This document shows positions 8,269 to 15,968 of a stretch of 36,779 bases of DNA, in pieces. The position numbers and the translations under genes are program-made. Every line of letters starts with the position of its first letter. Position 1 is the first letter of the stretch. The DNA comes from an uncultured Roseburia sp. GTDB lineage: Bacteria > Bacillota > Clostridia > Lachnospirales > Lachnospiraceae. The stretch spans positions 1-36,779 of the forward strand of contig CAMSQM010000030.1 in assembly GCA_947062675.1 (NCBI GenBank), written 5' to 3'. The notes under the pieces are model-generated. The model was not told where the DNA came from and did not search any database. It was given only the letters and a program-made list of their open reading frames with translations.

Positions 8269-8573
8269 TATTATAATTCCTTTCTTATATATTTTATAAA
8301 TTTTAAATAAAACCTGCTGTCTTGCATTACGTATGTCGATATTTGTTGTATTGTAATGGTTGCACTTTTGACCCATTAATGATAGACTATTTTTATGCAT
8401 GGTTACAAAATTATTGTACCACTTTACCCTCTCCACTGTACAGAAAAACAAATATTTTGTATGCCATATATGCAGAATGCAGATAAAGCATTCCTGAATC
8501 TGTGCGGACAGCGGCCGCACCGTCCCAATCTGAAGTTATCGTTTTTTCACAGTAAAACAAGGCAGGTACCAAT
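8269..8573. promoter_or_regulatory. 305-bp divergent intergenic region with candidate promoter and two hairpins
   Basis: No gene was seen. On the plus strand TTGACC at 8368 and TTTTAT at 8391 are 17 bases apart, a possible promoter for the histidine kinase. Between it and the kinase lie two perfect small hairpins: GAATGC/GCATTC (8475-8493) and GTGCGG/CCGCAC (8502-8520). They could structure the kinase leader. Confidence 0.4.
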
Positions 8574-9221
8574 ATGCTGAATGACAGATTTTATCATGAA
8601 ATCCTTCACGAAATCAAAAACTCCCTCACCCTGATCAACGGCTCTCTGCAGCTGATGATCCAGAAACATCCCGAAGTCTGCGACTTCCAGTACTGGGATG
8701 AAACCATGTCTGAAATAGAATTTCTGACAAATATGGTTGTTCAGGTTCCTCCCCTGCACTCATTCGACAGCCCGAATCTGGCCCAAACCGATCTTTCCGT
8801 ATTTATGCAGCAGATCATGGCATCTGCCCGAACCCTGTTCACGGGCAATTTAAAATACGAACTTTCGCTGCCCGAAAATCTTCCTCTCATAGAGGCTGAT
8901 ACCCGGCTTCTGAAACAGGCTGTAATCAACATTATCAAAAATGCCTGTGAAGCAATGGGCGAGACGGGAATTGTAAAAATTATAGTATCCTGCAAAGACG
9001 ATTTTGTGCATATCGCAGTGGCAGATACCGGCGGCGGGCTCAATCCTGCCCTGGCTGAATGCATTTTCGATCCTTTTATCACTTCAAAAACAGGCGGCAG
9101 CGGGCTTGGTCTTGTGATTACCAGACAGATCGTTGACGCCCACCATGGCGCATTAAGCTTTGATTCCCGCCCCGGTGACGGATGCACTTTTACCATCAGT
9201 CTGCCACTTAAGCAAAATTAA
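8574..9221 (+). CDS. soluble sensorless histidine kinase
   Basis: A 215-residue protein with only the catalytic parts of a two-component kinase. Residues 1-60 form a HisKA-like dimerisation helix with an H-box at FYHEILHEIKNSL (His8 or His12 as phospho-acceptor). Residues 105-213 form the HATPase domain, with N-box NIIKNACEAMGE, G1 box DTGGGLNPA, the F-box IFDPFITSKTGGS and G2 box GSGLGLVIT. There is no membrane segment, PAS or GAF domain, and no response regulator nearby. The short form resembles the core of sporulation or NtrB-like kinases. Its 3' end overlaps the convergent downstream gene by 14 bp. Confidence 0.88.
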   Translation: MLNDRFYHEILHEIKNSLTLINGSLQLMIQKHPEVCDFQYWDETMSEIEFLTNMVVQVPPLHSFDSPNLAQTDLSVFMQQIMASARTLFTGNLKYELSLPENLPLIEADTRLLKQAVINIIKNACEAMGETGIVKIIVSCKDDFVHIAVADTGGGLNPALAECIFDPFITSKTGGSGLGLVITRQIVDAHHGALSFDSRPGDGCTFTISLPLKQN

Positions 9222-10200
9222 ATACTGAATCAAGCATCCGAAGGATTTTGAAATTTCCTTTTGCCGTCATTTCGCCAGTCATAAAGGCTCTCTGGAAAGT
9301 CATACGACCGGCTATAATACTCTCCATAACCTCAGGCGTTAACTTTGCATAAATGTCTATATCTTCCTCCTGTCCATAGTGAATCGTCAGTTCTCCGCGA
9401 TTCACTTCTATGAACAGAGGTTTTTTTCTGTTTTCCAGAAGAAAAAGATAGCGTGCCTGAAAGTCCTGCTGTGGTGCAAAATGTGCACGGAAGGGTTCAA
9501 TATAAGCCGTCTCATCCTCCTGCCCCACTTTGCCAAGCATATCCTTAAACATTGATGCCAGCTCCTGAATGTCTTCTTTCTGCTTTTTCACATAACTGTC
9601 ATTTGCAACATACTTGGAGAGCTGCTCACTTTCCTGCGGTGTGAGATCAAGCTGGGTTGTCCGCAGCACACTCTGTTTCACCGCAAGATTACTGGTTGGC
9701 AGACTCTTCATCTTTTGAGAAATTGTCCGGTAAAGATTCTCTGCTTTTTTCTCAATAATGACAGTGTAATCTTTATTCATCTCAAAACTTACCAGATCCT
9801 CCACATAGCCACACAGACCCGGACACGCAAGCCCTCCGAGAATTTCCCACGCGTTTGCCAGCGTCATCTCTCCTTCCCGCTCTCCATAAGTCGTGGACAT
9901 CACAATCGGCTGCATATAAAGTGTTTTTATTCTGCTCTTATCCCCGTATAACCAGCAGGCATCCAGAAACTGCTGCATATATCCGCCTATTCCAAGCCAC
10001 TCCACAGTAGTAGCCAGTATAATTCCATCCGCATCTTTCATCGTCTGCGGCAGTGTCGCAATCTCGTTTTTATGCTCATATACATTAATGCGTTCCACAG
10101 TAACCCGCAGTTCCCGCAATACTTCTTCCATTTTATTCAGAACGTATAATGTAGGATCATCCAGCAGACCCCTTCCGCCATAATATACATTTACTTTCAT
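9208..10200 (-). CDS. flavodoxin-like NAD(P)H-dependent oxidoreductase fused to an SCP2 sterol-carrier domain
   Basis: A 330-residue two-domain protein. Residues 1-150 have the fold of FMN reductases/multimeric flavodoxins, with the FMN-phosphate strand KVNVYYGG and the segment ILATTVEWLGIGGYMQQFLDACW. After a linker helix region, residues about 225-330 look like an SCP2 lipid-binding domain: LFIEVNRGELTIHYGQEEDIDIYAKLTPEVMESIIAGRMTF, then AFMTGEMTAKGNFKILRML. Such fusions are common in Clostridia, and no substrate is known. The gene overlaps the convergent kinase. No terminator is visible in the overlap. Confidence 0.82.
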   Translation of the reverse strand: MKVNVYYGGRGLLDDPTLYVLNKMEEVLRELRVTVERINVYEHKNEIATLPQTMKDADGIILATTVEWLGIGGYMQQFLDACWLYGDKSRIKTLYMQPIVMSTTYGEREGEMTLANAWEILGGLACPGLCGYVEDLVSFEMNKDYTVIIEKKAENLYRTISQKMKSLPTSNLAVKQSVLRTTQLDLTPQESEQLSKYVANDSYVKKQKEDIQELASMFKDMLGKVGQEDETAYIEPFRAHFAPQQDFQARYLFLLENRKKPLFIEVNRGELTIHYGQEEDIDIYAKLTPEVMESIIAGRMTFQRAFMTGEMTAKGNFKILRMLDSVFNFA

Positions 10201-10280
10201 CTGTAGCCTCCCTCCAGCTGGCCGCTGCTTCTTTCAGATTTTAAACCCTGCATTCAGTATATAAATTTTTGCGTTCAAAA

Positions 10281-11339
10281 TCAATCATTTTGAGACTTTC
10301 TGTGGTAGAAAACTGCTGTTGCTGCAAATCCGGACACTGCTCCGCCGATATGCCCCCAGTTATCAACATGCATTGTAGAAAAACCATAATACAGACTAAG
10401 GACAAGCATAAAAATGAGGCCCCTGGCTGTCATATCACCAAAGGTTCCCCTGTGAAGAATCACCACCCACAAAAGTCCTGCAATCGTTCCAAATACCGCA
10501 CCGGAAGCCCCTGCTGAAACAGCATAATCCCCAGTATAAAGCATCATAAAACAGGAACACACCCCTCCCCCCAGTTCAGCCAAAAGATATATCAGCAGCA
10601 GTCTCAGATGCCCTGTCGCACACTCCAGACGTGAACCCACACAACAGAAAATCACCATATTATTGACCAGGTGTGCCCCTCCAAAATGTATAAAACCAGC
10701 TGTAAAAATTCTCCACCACTCCCGCTGTCCGATGACAAATTCCGGATACATTCCACCATGTTCCACAATGAATCTGCCATCCTGTGTGTCGCCTGAAATC
10801 TCCAGTATCAGATAGACAACCGCATTTATAAGTACCAGTATGATTGTCGCCCATGGAAAGTTCTTACGGAAAATCTTACCCATGTTGCAGAGCGCAGTAC
10901 CATCTCCTGTCCACACCAGGCTCTCCAGTCTCTGACGCAGTTCCTGAAAATCGCCCTGCTGATTTTCATAAACCATCAACTGCCCCTCAGGCAGTATATA
11001 AGCCCACATACGCTGACACTGAAAACAGAGCCCGCGAAATACCTCTCTTTCCTCCTTCGTACCAACAAGGATTGTCAGAATGTCCACATGACCTGACAGC
11101 TGTCCCTCTGAAAAATAAGTGGAAGCATTCCCTGAATCGGAAAAAAAATTTTTAACATATTCCTCAAGAATCTCATGGTTCCCCCGACTGATCCGATATC
11201 CGTTCTGCATATCGATCATTATTACAGCATACACATCTCCTGAAACATATCTGTAATATACAGTGATCTCTTCCGGACCGGCAGAAAAAGACCGGTAACC
11301 CTCACCATAAAAGAACTCCTGCAACGCACTCTGATCCAT
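10281..11339 (-). CDS. rhomboid family intramembrane serine protease
   Basis: An intramembrane protease of 352 residues. Residues 1-150 are a cytoplasmic domain of a type found on clostridial rhomboids (QEFFYGEGYRSF, VRIS-type strands). From about residue 165 come six or more membrane helices. HLVNNM is in the second or third helix, the nucleophile Ser is in SAGASGAVFG, and the catalytic His is in HVDNWGHIGGAVSG. Substrates are unknown. The ATG at 11339 was chosen because the upstream 20 residues of the open frame add nothing conserved; its ribosome site (GTGGGAG) is close and imperfect. It follows the FHA gene on the same strand after 81 bp with no terminator seen, so it may be the last gene of the Tad operon. 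Confidence 0.9.
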   Translation of the reverse strand: MDQSALQEFFYGEGYRSFSAGPEEITVYYRYVSGDVYAVIMIDMQNGYRISRGNHEILEEYVKNFFSDSGNASTYFSEGQLSGHVDILTILVGTKEEREVFRGLCFQCQRMWAYILPEGQLMVYENQQGDFQELRQRLESLVWTGDGTALCNMGKIFRKNFPWATIILVLINAVVYLILEISGDTQDGRFIVEHGGMYPEFVIGQREWWRIFTAGFIHFGGAHLVNNMVIFCCVGSRLECATGHLRLLLIYLLAELGGGVCSCFMMLYTGDYAVSAGASGAVFGTIAGLLWVVILHRGTFGDMTARGLIFMLVLSLYYGFSTMHVDNWGHIGGAVSGFAATAVFYHRKSQND

Positions 11340-11420
11340 ATCTCCCACTTCTTTCTGAACTGATACCGTTATTATAGTGACTGCCAGCCACAAATGCAAA
11401 TTCAGAAAGCATATTATTTC

Positions 11421-12545
11421 TTAAATAAATCTAAACTTTTCATCAGCAAAAACAATAATTTCATTTTTTCGCAGACTCATCTTCACCTTATAGTTCAAAA
11501 GTTCACCTCCGACATATGTTCCATTTGCCGAGTTCAGATCCTCTATAAAGTAAATATCATCTATCCGGCTTATTCTCGCATGTATCCGGCTCACCGTAGC
11601 GCTTGGAACATGTCCGTCGCACGACATCCCACTGCCAATCGTATAGGTATTTCCAGTGACGGTAAGATCACTGCAGGTTCCCCTTCCTTCATAGCAGAGA
11701 ACTCCATCAGGCTGACCTGCAACATCCGACAGAAGTACTGTGGGCCTCGGTGTTCCGGTTTTTTCCTCCTCATCCGGCTCAAATATAAAAGTCTCCATGC
11801 CATCGTCCCGTCCGGAACACAGGCACCTCTTTTTTTTCACATATGGATCTTTTTTTATCATACTGGTATACAATTTTGACAAAAAATTTCGAACCCGCTT
11901 CCATCTGTTGTCTCTCATATCCAGAATGGGCTGTTTTTCCTGACTTCTCTCTGCCCGCAGTTCTTCTGTTTCCCTCACTTCTTCCCGTTCCGGAATCTCT
12001 TCTCTGTCATAGGGAATACGTATCAATTCCCCGAGATCAGACAGACAAAAGCTTTCCTTTACAGCTTTCTCATACAGACCGTACGCCAGATTGACCGCTT
12101 TCTGATCTCCATGGTTCAGCTTTTTCATCAGATACTCTGTCAGACTCTTCAATGCCTGCGGCATTTTATCTCCATTTCCCGGATAATAGCAGAAACAGAT
12201 TTTCCCGGTTATATGTTCCACAAATATACATTCTGGTCGCAGCATAACATCATCTGTTCTAAGCAGATACTCTTCAAGCGCTCTCATAACCTCATACAGT
12301 CCCCGGAAAACGGAACACAGAAGCTCAAATCCCAGTTCTTCTTTTTCAAGAACTACATCCAGTCCCTGTTTTCCCGTTATGTTATACCAGAGTTTCCTCT
12401 CCCCGTTTTCCTCTGTATTCTGTGCAAACAGGACTCCCTCTATTCTGCTGTGGGCAATCATCTCCTTTTCCCACTCTTCCTGTTCCCCCAATTGCTCCAC
12501 AACCATGTGGCTGACGCTCAGATTTCTGATATATTCAGTCTTCAT
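11421..12545 (-). CDS. FHA-domain protein with DUF6382-like N-terminal domain
   Basis: A 374-residue cytoplasmic protein. Residues 1-170 (YIRNLSVSHMVVEQL to YLMKKLNHGDQKAV) match the domain known as DUF6382, seen in Lachnospiraceae FHA proteins (name recalled, not checked). A charged linker follows, with a basic stretch WKRVRNFLSKLYTSMIKK. The FHA domain covers about 275-374 and retains the phosphothreonine-binding residues: GSGMSCDGHVPSATVSRIHARI and NSANGTYVGG. It is the 3' end of the Tad pilus gene set and overlaps the preceding TadE-like gene by 11 bp. An intact FHA domain implies a threonine-phosphorylated partner; the kinase at 25820 is the only eukaryotic-type kinase in view. Confidence 0.88.
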   Translation of the reverse strand: MKTEYIRNLSVSHMVVEQLGEQEEWEKEMIAHSRIEGVLFAQNTEENGERKLWYNITGKQGLDVVLEKEELGFELLCSVFRGLYEVMRALEEYLLRTDDVMLRPECIFVEHITGKICFCYYPGNGDKMPQALKSLTEYLMKKLNHGDQKAVNLAYGLYEKAVKESFCLSDLGELIRIPYDREEIPEREEVRETEELRAERSQEKQPILDMRDNRWKRVRNFLSKLYTSMIKKDPYVKKKRCLCSGRDDGMETFIFEPDEEEKTGTPRPTVLLSDVAGQPDGVLCYEGRGTCSDLTVTGNTYTIGSGMSCDGHVPSATVSRIHARISRIDDIYFIEDLNSANGTYVGGELLNYKVKMSLRKNEIIVFADEKFRFI

Positions 12546-12756
12546 CTTCCCCGCCTTTCCCTGTCCTGTTCCACTGGTAAAAAATTTTTATTGTTTCCGG
12601 TCCTCCCTCCTTTTCCACAGACATCGCTGTATCGCCACATTCTGAGTACAGAGATATTCCAGCCTGCATCACAAATGCAAACAAAAGCAGTACAATCGGC
12701 AGAATAAGCGCTGCCTCCACCGTCAGACTTCCGTCCATTATTTTATAATTTCTCAT
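12535..12756 (-). CDS. small TadE-like pseudopilin
   Basis: A 73-residue protein with the TadE/TadG-type N-terminus: a short basic start (MRNYKIMDGS), then LTVEAALILPIVLLLFAFVMQAG, an inner-membrane helix preceded by the conserved T-V-E-A motif. A short extracytoplasmic tail follows. It is shorter than usual TadE proteins (about 120-200 residues), so it is a minimal or trimmed pseudopilin. The longer open frame to 12984 overlaps the peptidase gene and was rejected. The ribosome site (GAGG, about 12 bases upstream) is weak. It overlaps the FHA gene by 11 bp and lies 23 bp after the peptidase gene. Confidence 0.8.
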   Translation of the reverse strand: MRNYKIMDGSLTVEAALILPIVLLLFAFVMQAGISLYSECGDTAMSVEKEGGPETIKIFYQWNRTGKGGEDED

Positions 12757-12779
12757 ATATATTCTGATCCTCGATCGCT

Positions 12780-13193
12780 TTAGAAAAACTGCATCAGATA
12801 CACTGCCAGCACAAATGGCAGAAATGGCATCCTCATATTTGCGTCTTTCTTTTTGATCACCAAAAGATAAAAAGCCACAATACCAGACAACAACAGCGCC
12901 CCAAGCAAAAGCCGCAGATTGTTCCTGAATCCCAGAAAAATTCCGCTGACTATAAACATTACTCCGTCTCCCGCACCTATGCATCCATTGCCCAGCAGTG
13001 AAATCCCTGTCAGGATGATCCCTGTCAGAACTCCACCTGCAAGTTCTGCTACAGTAAGATTTCCCGCAAATATGTAACAGAATATTCCCAGTATTGCCGC
13101 TCCAGACAGGAGATACAGATGAATTTTCTGTTCTTTCCAGTCATTCCAGGCTGCCACCACAAAAACTCCAAGAAGAATTCCCTTCTGTATCAT
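12780..13193 (-). CDS. A24 family prepilin peptidase, second copy in the locus
   Basis: A polytopic membrane aspartyl protease of 137 residues. The two catalytic Asp are the one in AAWNDWKEQKIH (about residue 17) and the one in the GxGD motif GCIGAGDGVMFIVSGIF (about residue 75). Its job in the family is to cleave the leader of Flp prepilin or pseudopilins at the membrane. The ATG overlaps the stop of the preceding TadE-like gene (ATGA), showing coupling. The locus has another A24 peptidase at its 5' end, so the two may process different substrates, such as the Flp pilin and the TadE-like proteins. Confidence 0.88.
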   Translation of the reverse strand: MIQKGILLGVFVVAAWNDWKEQKIHLYLLSGAAILGIFCYIFAGNLTVAELAGGVLTGIILTGISLLGNGCIGAGDGVMFIVSGIFLGFRNNLRLLLGALLLSGIVAFYLLVIKKKDANMRMPFLPFVLAVYLMQFF

Positions 13194-14056
13194 TTTTTCC
13201 CTTTCTCTTTCATGCATTTTCTGCATGCCCTGCGCTCTTCTGCCTCCGATATACGTATCCGGTATATTGTGCGTTTTATCGCGCTGCACCCTGGAACAGA
13301 ATGATAACGGTCACCCTCTTTTGTAATGTACACAATCTTCCCTGTTTCCTGTTTTGAACAAAGACGGCATACCCTGTATCTGGCACCATCCTCATTTCTC
13401 ATTGTCCCCACCATTTCCCTGTCTACCTGTCGCACTGACAGCTTCAGGTGCGTACAGGTATCCGTAATGTGATATACCGTTCCGGTTGCTGCAATATAGA
13501 CCCATACATCCTCGTCTTCATCCGCTGGCAGCTGCCACCCGGTCCATTTACGGCAGGCAGCCCTTTGCACTATACGGATCTTCTGAAGTCCCGGAAAATT
13601 TACCGGAAAGCAGATACGGTATGACGCTTCAAGCTTTACATTCCTCCCGCCATAAGATGACTTTCCCAGACTGATTCCGGCTGCGCCTCCGTCAAGATAC
13701 ATTTTAACCACAGAATTTCCGGCAAGCTCTTTCGCAAGCAATGCATTCGCCGTTATATTTTTTCCCACTCCTGTATCTTCAGTATCCTCCGCCAGATATA
13801 CTGCCAGCTTTCTGCCCGTATTATCCAGTGCACGCTGTACCTCCAGCTGCACCTGCATAATTCTGAAAAAGAACAGAATACTCACAAAAAAAACTGCTGT
13901 AAGCGGAAGCACTACAGCCGCTTCAAGTGTAAACACTGCGGGAAGACAGCTGCATCGCGGTGTCCCTTTAGCGAAGTGTAACCGGAGTATACCCCCTGGG
14001 AGAGATTTCTTTTTTATATTTTTTTGTATAATCATAAATTTACTGCAAAGAGACAC
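13190..14056 (-). CDS. TadE-like pseudopilin with two Cys-rich metal-binding-like motifs
   Basis: About 288 residues. A TadE-type segment (AVFTLEAAVVLPLTAVFFVSILFFFRIMQ) sits near residues 40-68, unusually far from the N-terminus. An extracytoplasmic domain follows. The C-terminal third carries two related units: VYHITDTCTHLKL...CRLC and RYHSVPGCSAIKR...CRKC. The pattern YHxxxxC(x2)[LI]...CxxC occurs in small zinc-binding tails of secreted proteins. The start is uncertain. GTG at 14056 is used, but an in-frame ATC at 14062 is better spaced from GGGAGG, and an ATG at 14035 has no ribosome site. A 33-bp inverted repeat spans this start region. It overlaps the downstream peptidase gene by 4 bp. 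Confidence 0.82.
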   Translation of the reverse strand: MSLCSKFMIIQKNIKKKSLPGGILRLHFAKGTPRCSCLPAVFTLEAAVVLPLTAVFFVSILFFFRIMQVQLEVQRALDNTGRKLAVYLAEDTEDTGVGKNITANALLAKELAGNSVVKMYLDGGAAGISLGKSSYGGRNVKLEASYRICFPVNFPGLQKIRIVQRAACRKWTGWQLPADEDEDVWVYIAATGTVYHITDTCTHLKLSVRQVDREMVGTMRNEDGARYRVCRLCSKQETGKIVYITKEGDRYHSVPGCSAIKRTIYRIRISEAEERRACRKCMKEKGKK

Positions 14057-14076
14057 CGCGATACACCTGCCCTCCC
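13940..14076. repeat. 33-bp inverted repeat around a translation start
   Basis: Arms at 13940-13972 and 14045-14076 are inverted copies separated by 72 bp. Most of the DNA differences become G-U pairs in the minus-strand transcript, leaving one mismatch and one bulge over about 33 positions. The upstream arm holds the GGGAGG ribosome site and the GTG/ATC start of the TadE-like gene, so the RNA hairpin would hide the start site. Confidence 0.8.
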
Positions 14077-14089
14077 AAAAACCTGAATA

Positions 14090-15619
14090 TTAATAAGAAA
14101 ACTGCTTCCGCGCCCTCAACAAAAATGGCCCCTCCGGCTTTTTTCCAATTGTAGTCATTTCTGAAAACAGAAACTCTGTTTCATACGTCATCTCATAGTC
14201 GATCCGGCCAATCATATGATCCATCCGACAGTTTGCTCCATTTTCTGTAAGTCGGATATTTCGTTCCATGATATCCATCATTCTGTATGCGAGCTTCTTT
14301 TTTCCCATAGAAAACAAAAGCTGTCTCAGATATTCCTGATATGTCAGCCCTTTCTCACAATTCCTGGCTTTTGATGTATTTCGAAAAGACTCAGACAGAT
14401 TTCCTGTATCCGTCGTCCACTCTTTAACACTTTTAATCAGTGCTATTTTATCTCCCTGCAAAAGTGCACGGACGTCCTGTATACTCTCTATGTACGCCCA
14501 CGAGGCAATTATTCCGGTCTGGACTATCTTTATAATTGCAGGATTCCCGGTAAATCCGGCAAGTGATGCCGCAATAGCACCAGCCTGACTCATCTTTGCA
14601 TGATCCGAAATAATATGAAGAATATTTGCCGCCTCGCGCAAAATCATCAGCCTTATCACAGTCCCTTCCAGGTTCTTACGATCCGAATCCTCTCCACATA
14701 AGAGATATTCTGTTTCATACGCCAGCACATGCTTATCCGCCGGTTTCCGAGCATCAGAAAAATATCTGTCCAGATAATTCAGAACCAAGACCCTTTCATA
14801 CCATTCTGATTTCTGCTCTCCGGAATACGTTCCGGTCCGGCATTTTCTGTGCAGCAGACTGTCAGAAAGATTTAACCGCAGACCTGAAATATTCCCTGCA
14901 TCCGTTACCATTCCGAGCACCGCATTCTGCCGCAATGCAAGTGCAACATCGAGCGGATTCTCCTCACCAGGAACATTTGCCCCGCCACCGTTCTCTCCCG
15001 TCCCCGGCTGTCCGGGTTCATTGTCTGTTTCTCCCGGACTGTTCCCGTCTTTCTCCGCTGCCTCTTTCTCTGCTGCCTCTTTCTCTGCCTGTTCAAGAGC
15101 CGTCTGCGCACCCGCCACACAATCCTCCGGGGTAGTGCTCTTTTCCACTTCCACACCCTCAAGATATCTGTTATAAAGCCCTTCTATAGTATCCATCGCA
15201 ATATTTGCTTTCATATATGCCGCAATCCGCTGCAGAAAAACTATTCCTTCTCTGTCCGTCAGAAGTTCAAATCCTTTTGGCTCTATTTCTTTCAGTCTTA
15301 TCGCAAAGAGATCACTATTCCCCTTATCTTTTACTAAAAGATTTTCATCCATTCTCACTTTCAGGGTACCAGTAATATAGTCCGCAGAGAATTCTTTTCC
15401 CCCATAGGCGCCATCCAGACATAACAGCCCATACTCTTTCCATAACCCCGGCTGATATTCCGCGCAAACTGATTCCAGCCCCAGCTCTGTCTTCCTGTCG
15501 GCATATGCATAAAGCATCCTTATTCTTGCCGCTTCCAGAAGTGCAAACAGAAAAGAGGCTGTCAGCATCAGGCTAAGCGCAGTAAAAACAGTAATATTTC
15601 CCCGGAATGTATGGCTCAT
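14090..15619 (-). CDS. DUF5702-type TadG-like surface pilus protein
   Basis: A 509-residue protein anchored by one N-terminal segment (GNITVFTALSLMLTASFLFALLEAARI), which resembles the TadE/TadG leader in placing a small polar stretch before a hydrophobic helix. The remainder is extracytoplasmic: an alpha-helical region, an acidic low-complexity linker at about 165-225 (repeated EKEAAEK, then Pro/Gly/Asn-rich), and a long C-terminal helical part. It resembles DUF5702 proteins found in clostridial Tad loci (family name recalled). It overlaps the Flp pilin gene by 4 bp (ATGA). It probably acts as a minor or adaptor component of the pilus. Confidence 0.82.
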   Translation of the reverse strand: MSHTFRGNITVFTALSLMLTASFLFALLEAARIRMLYAYADRKTELGLESVCAEYQPGLWKEYGLLCLDGAYGGKEFSADYITGTLKVRMDENLLVKDKGNSDLFAIRLKEIEPKGFELLTDREGIVFLQRIAAYMKANIAMDTIEGLYNRYLEGVEVEKSTTPEDCVAGAQTALEQAEKEAAEKEAAEKDGNSPGETDNEPGQPGTGENGGGANVPGEENPLDVALALRQNAVLGMVTDAGNISGLRLNLSDSLLHRKCRTGTYSGEQKSEWYERVLVLNYLDRYFSDARKPADKHVLAYETEYLLCGEDSDRKNLEGTVIRLMILREAANILHIISDHAKMSQAGAIAASLAGFTGNPAIIKIVQTGIIASWAYIESIQDVRALLQGDKIALIKSVKEWTTDTGNLSESFRNTSKARNCEKGLTYQEYLRQLLFSMGKKKLAYRMMDIMERNIRLTENGANCRMDHMIGRIDYEMTYETEFLFSEMTTIGKKPEGPFLLRARKQFSY

Positions 15620-15903
15620 TTATAGATTTTCCCAGCATTAGCGTTAATTTTCGAAAAAATATTATTCACCAGCGTGGTAAGCTGTGTTTTAAAAACCATG
15701 ACAAGACCAATTAACACTACCAGGATCAGGATAATTTCCACCACCCCGACACCATCTTCTTCCGCTAGGAACTCTCTGAAGCCCCTCACACATTTTCGCC
15801 CTCCTTCTTTCTGAAATTTTCCGGCACTGCCAGCCTCATCCGCAGTATCCATACCTGTATATTCCATATCTGTATTCTTCATATCTGTATTCACCTTTCT
15901 CAT
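15616..15903 (-). CDS. Flp-type IVb pilin
   Basis: The major pilin candidate, 95 residues. A long cytoplasmic leader (about 50 residues) contains repeats of NTDM-like units encoded by short DNA repeats. The processing site and pilin helix follow: FLAEEDGVGVVEIILILVVLIGLVMVF, with the Glu five residues into the mature protein typical of type IV pilins. Cleavage by an A24 peptidase is expected at the G/V-G junction before VVEIILI. The tail is short (TTLVNNIFSKINANAGKIYK). AGGA lies 5 bases before the ATG. The leader is longer than usual for Flp pilins, so an internal ATG could also be used. Confidence 0.9.
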   Translation of the reverse strand: MRKVNTDMKNTDMEYTGMDTADEAGSAGKFQKEGGRKCVRGFREFLAEEDGVGVVEIILILVVLIGLVMVFKTQLTTLVNNIFSKINANAGKIYK

Positions 15904-15968
15904 CTGATTCCTGTGTTTTTTACAACTCTTTACTTCTCATAACAATTTTTAGCTTTTTACCACGATAT

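Noticed and set aside
8269..8520. 84-residue N-terminal extension of the HIT protein
   Set aside because: It is Tyr/Cys/His-rich and unlike the family; AAGGAA precedes the ATG at 8268.
13973..14044. Clear invertible promoter switch
   Set aside because: The spacer is only 72 bp and no invertase gene is near; kept only as one explanation of the inverted repeat.
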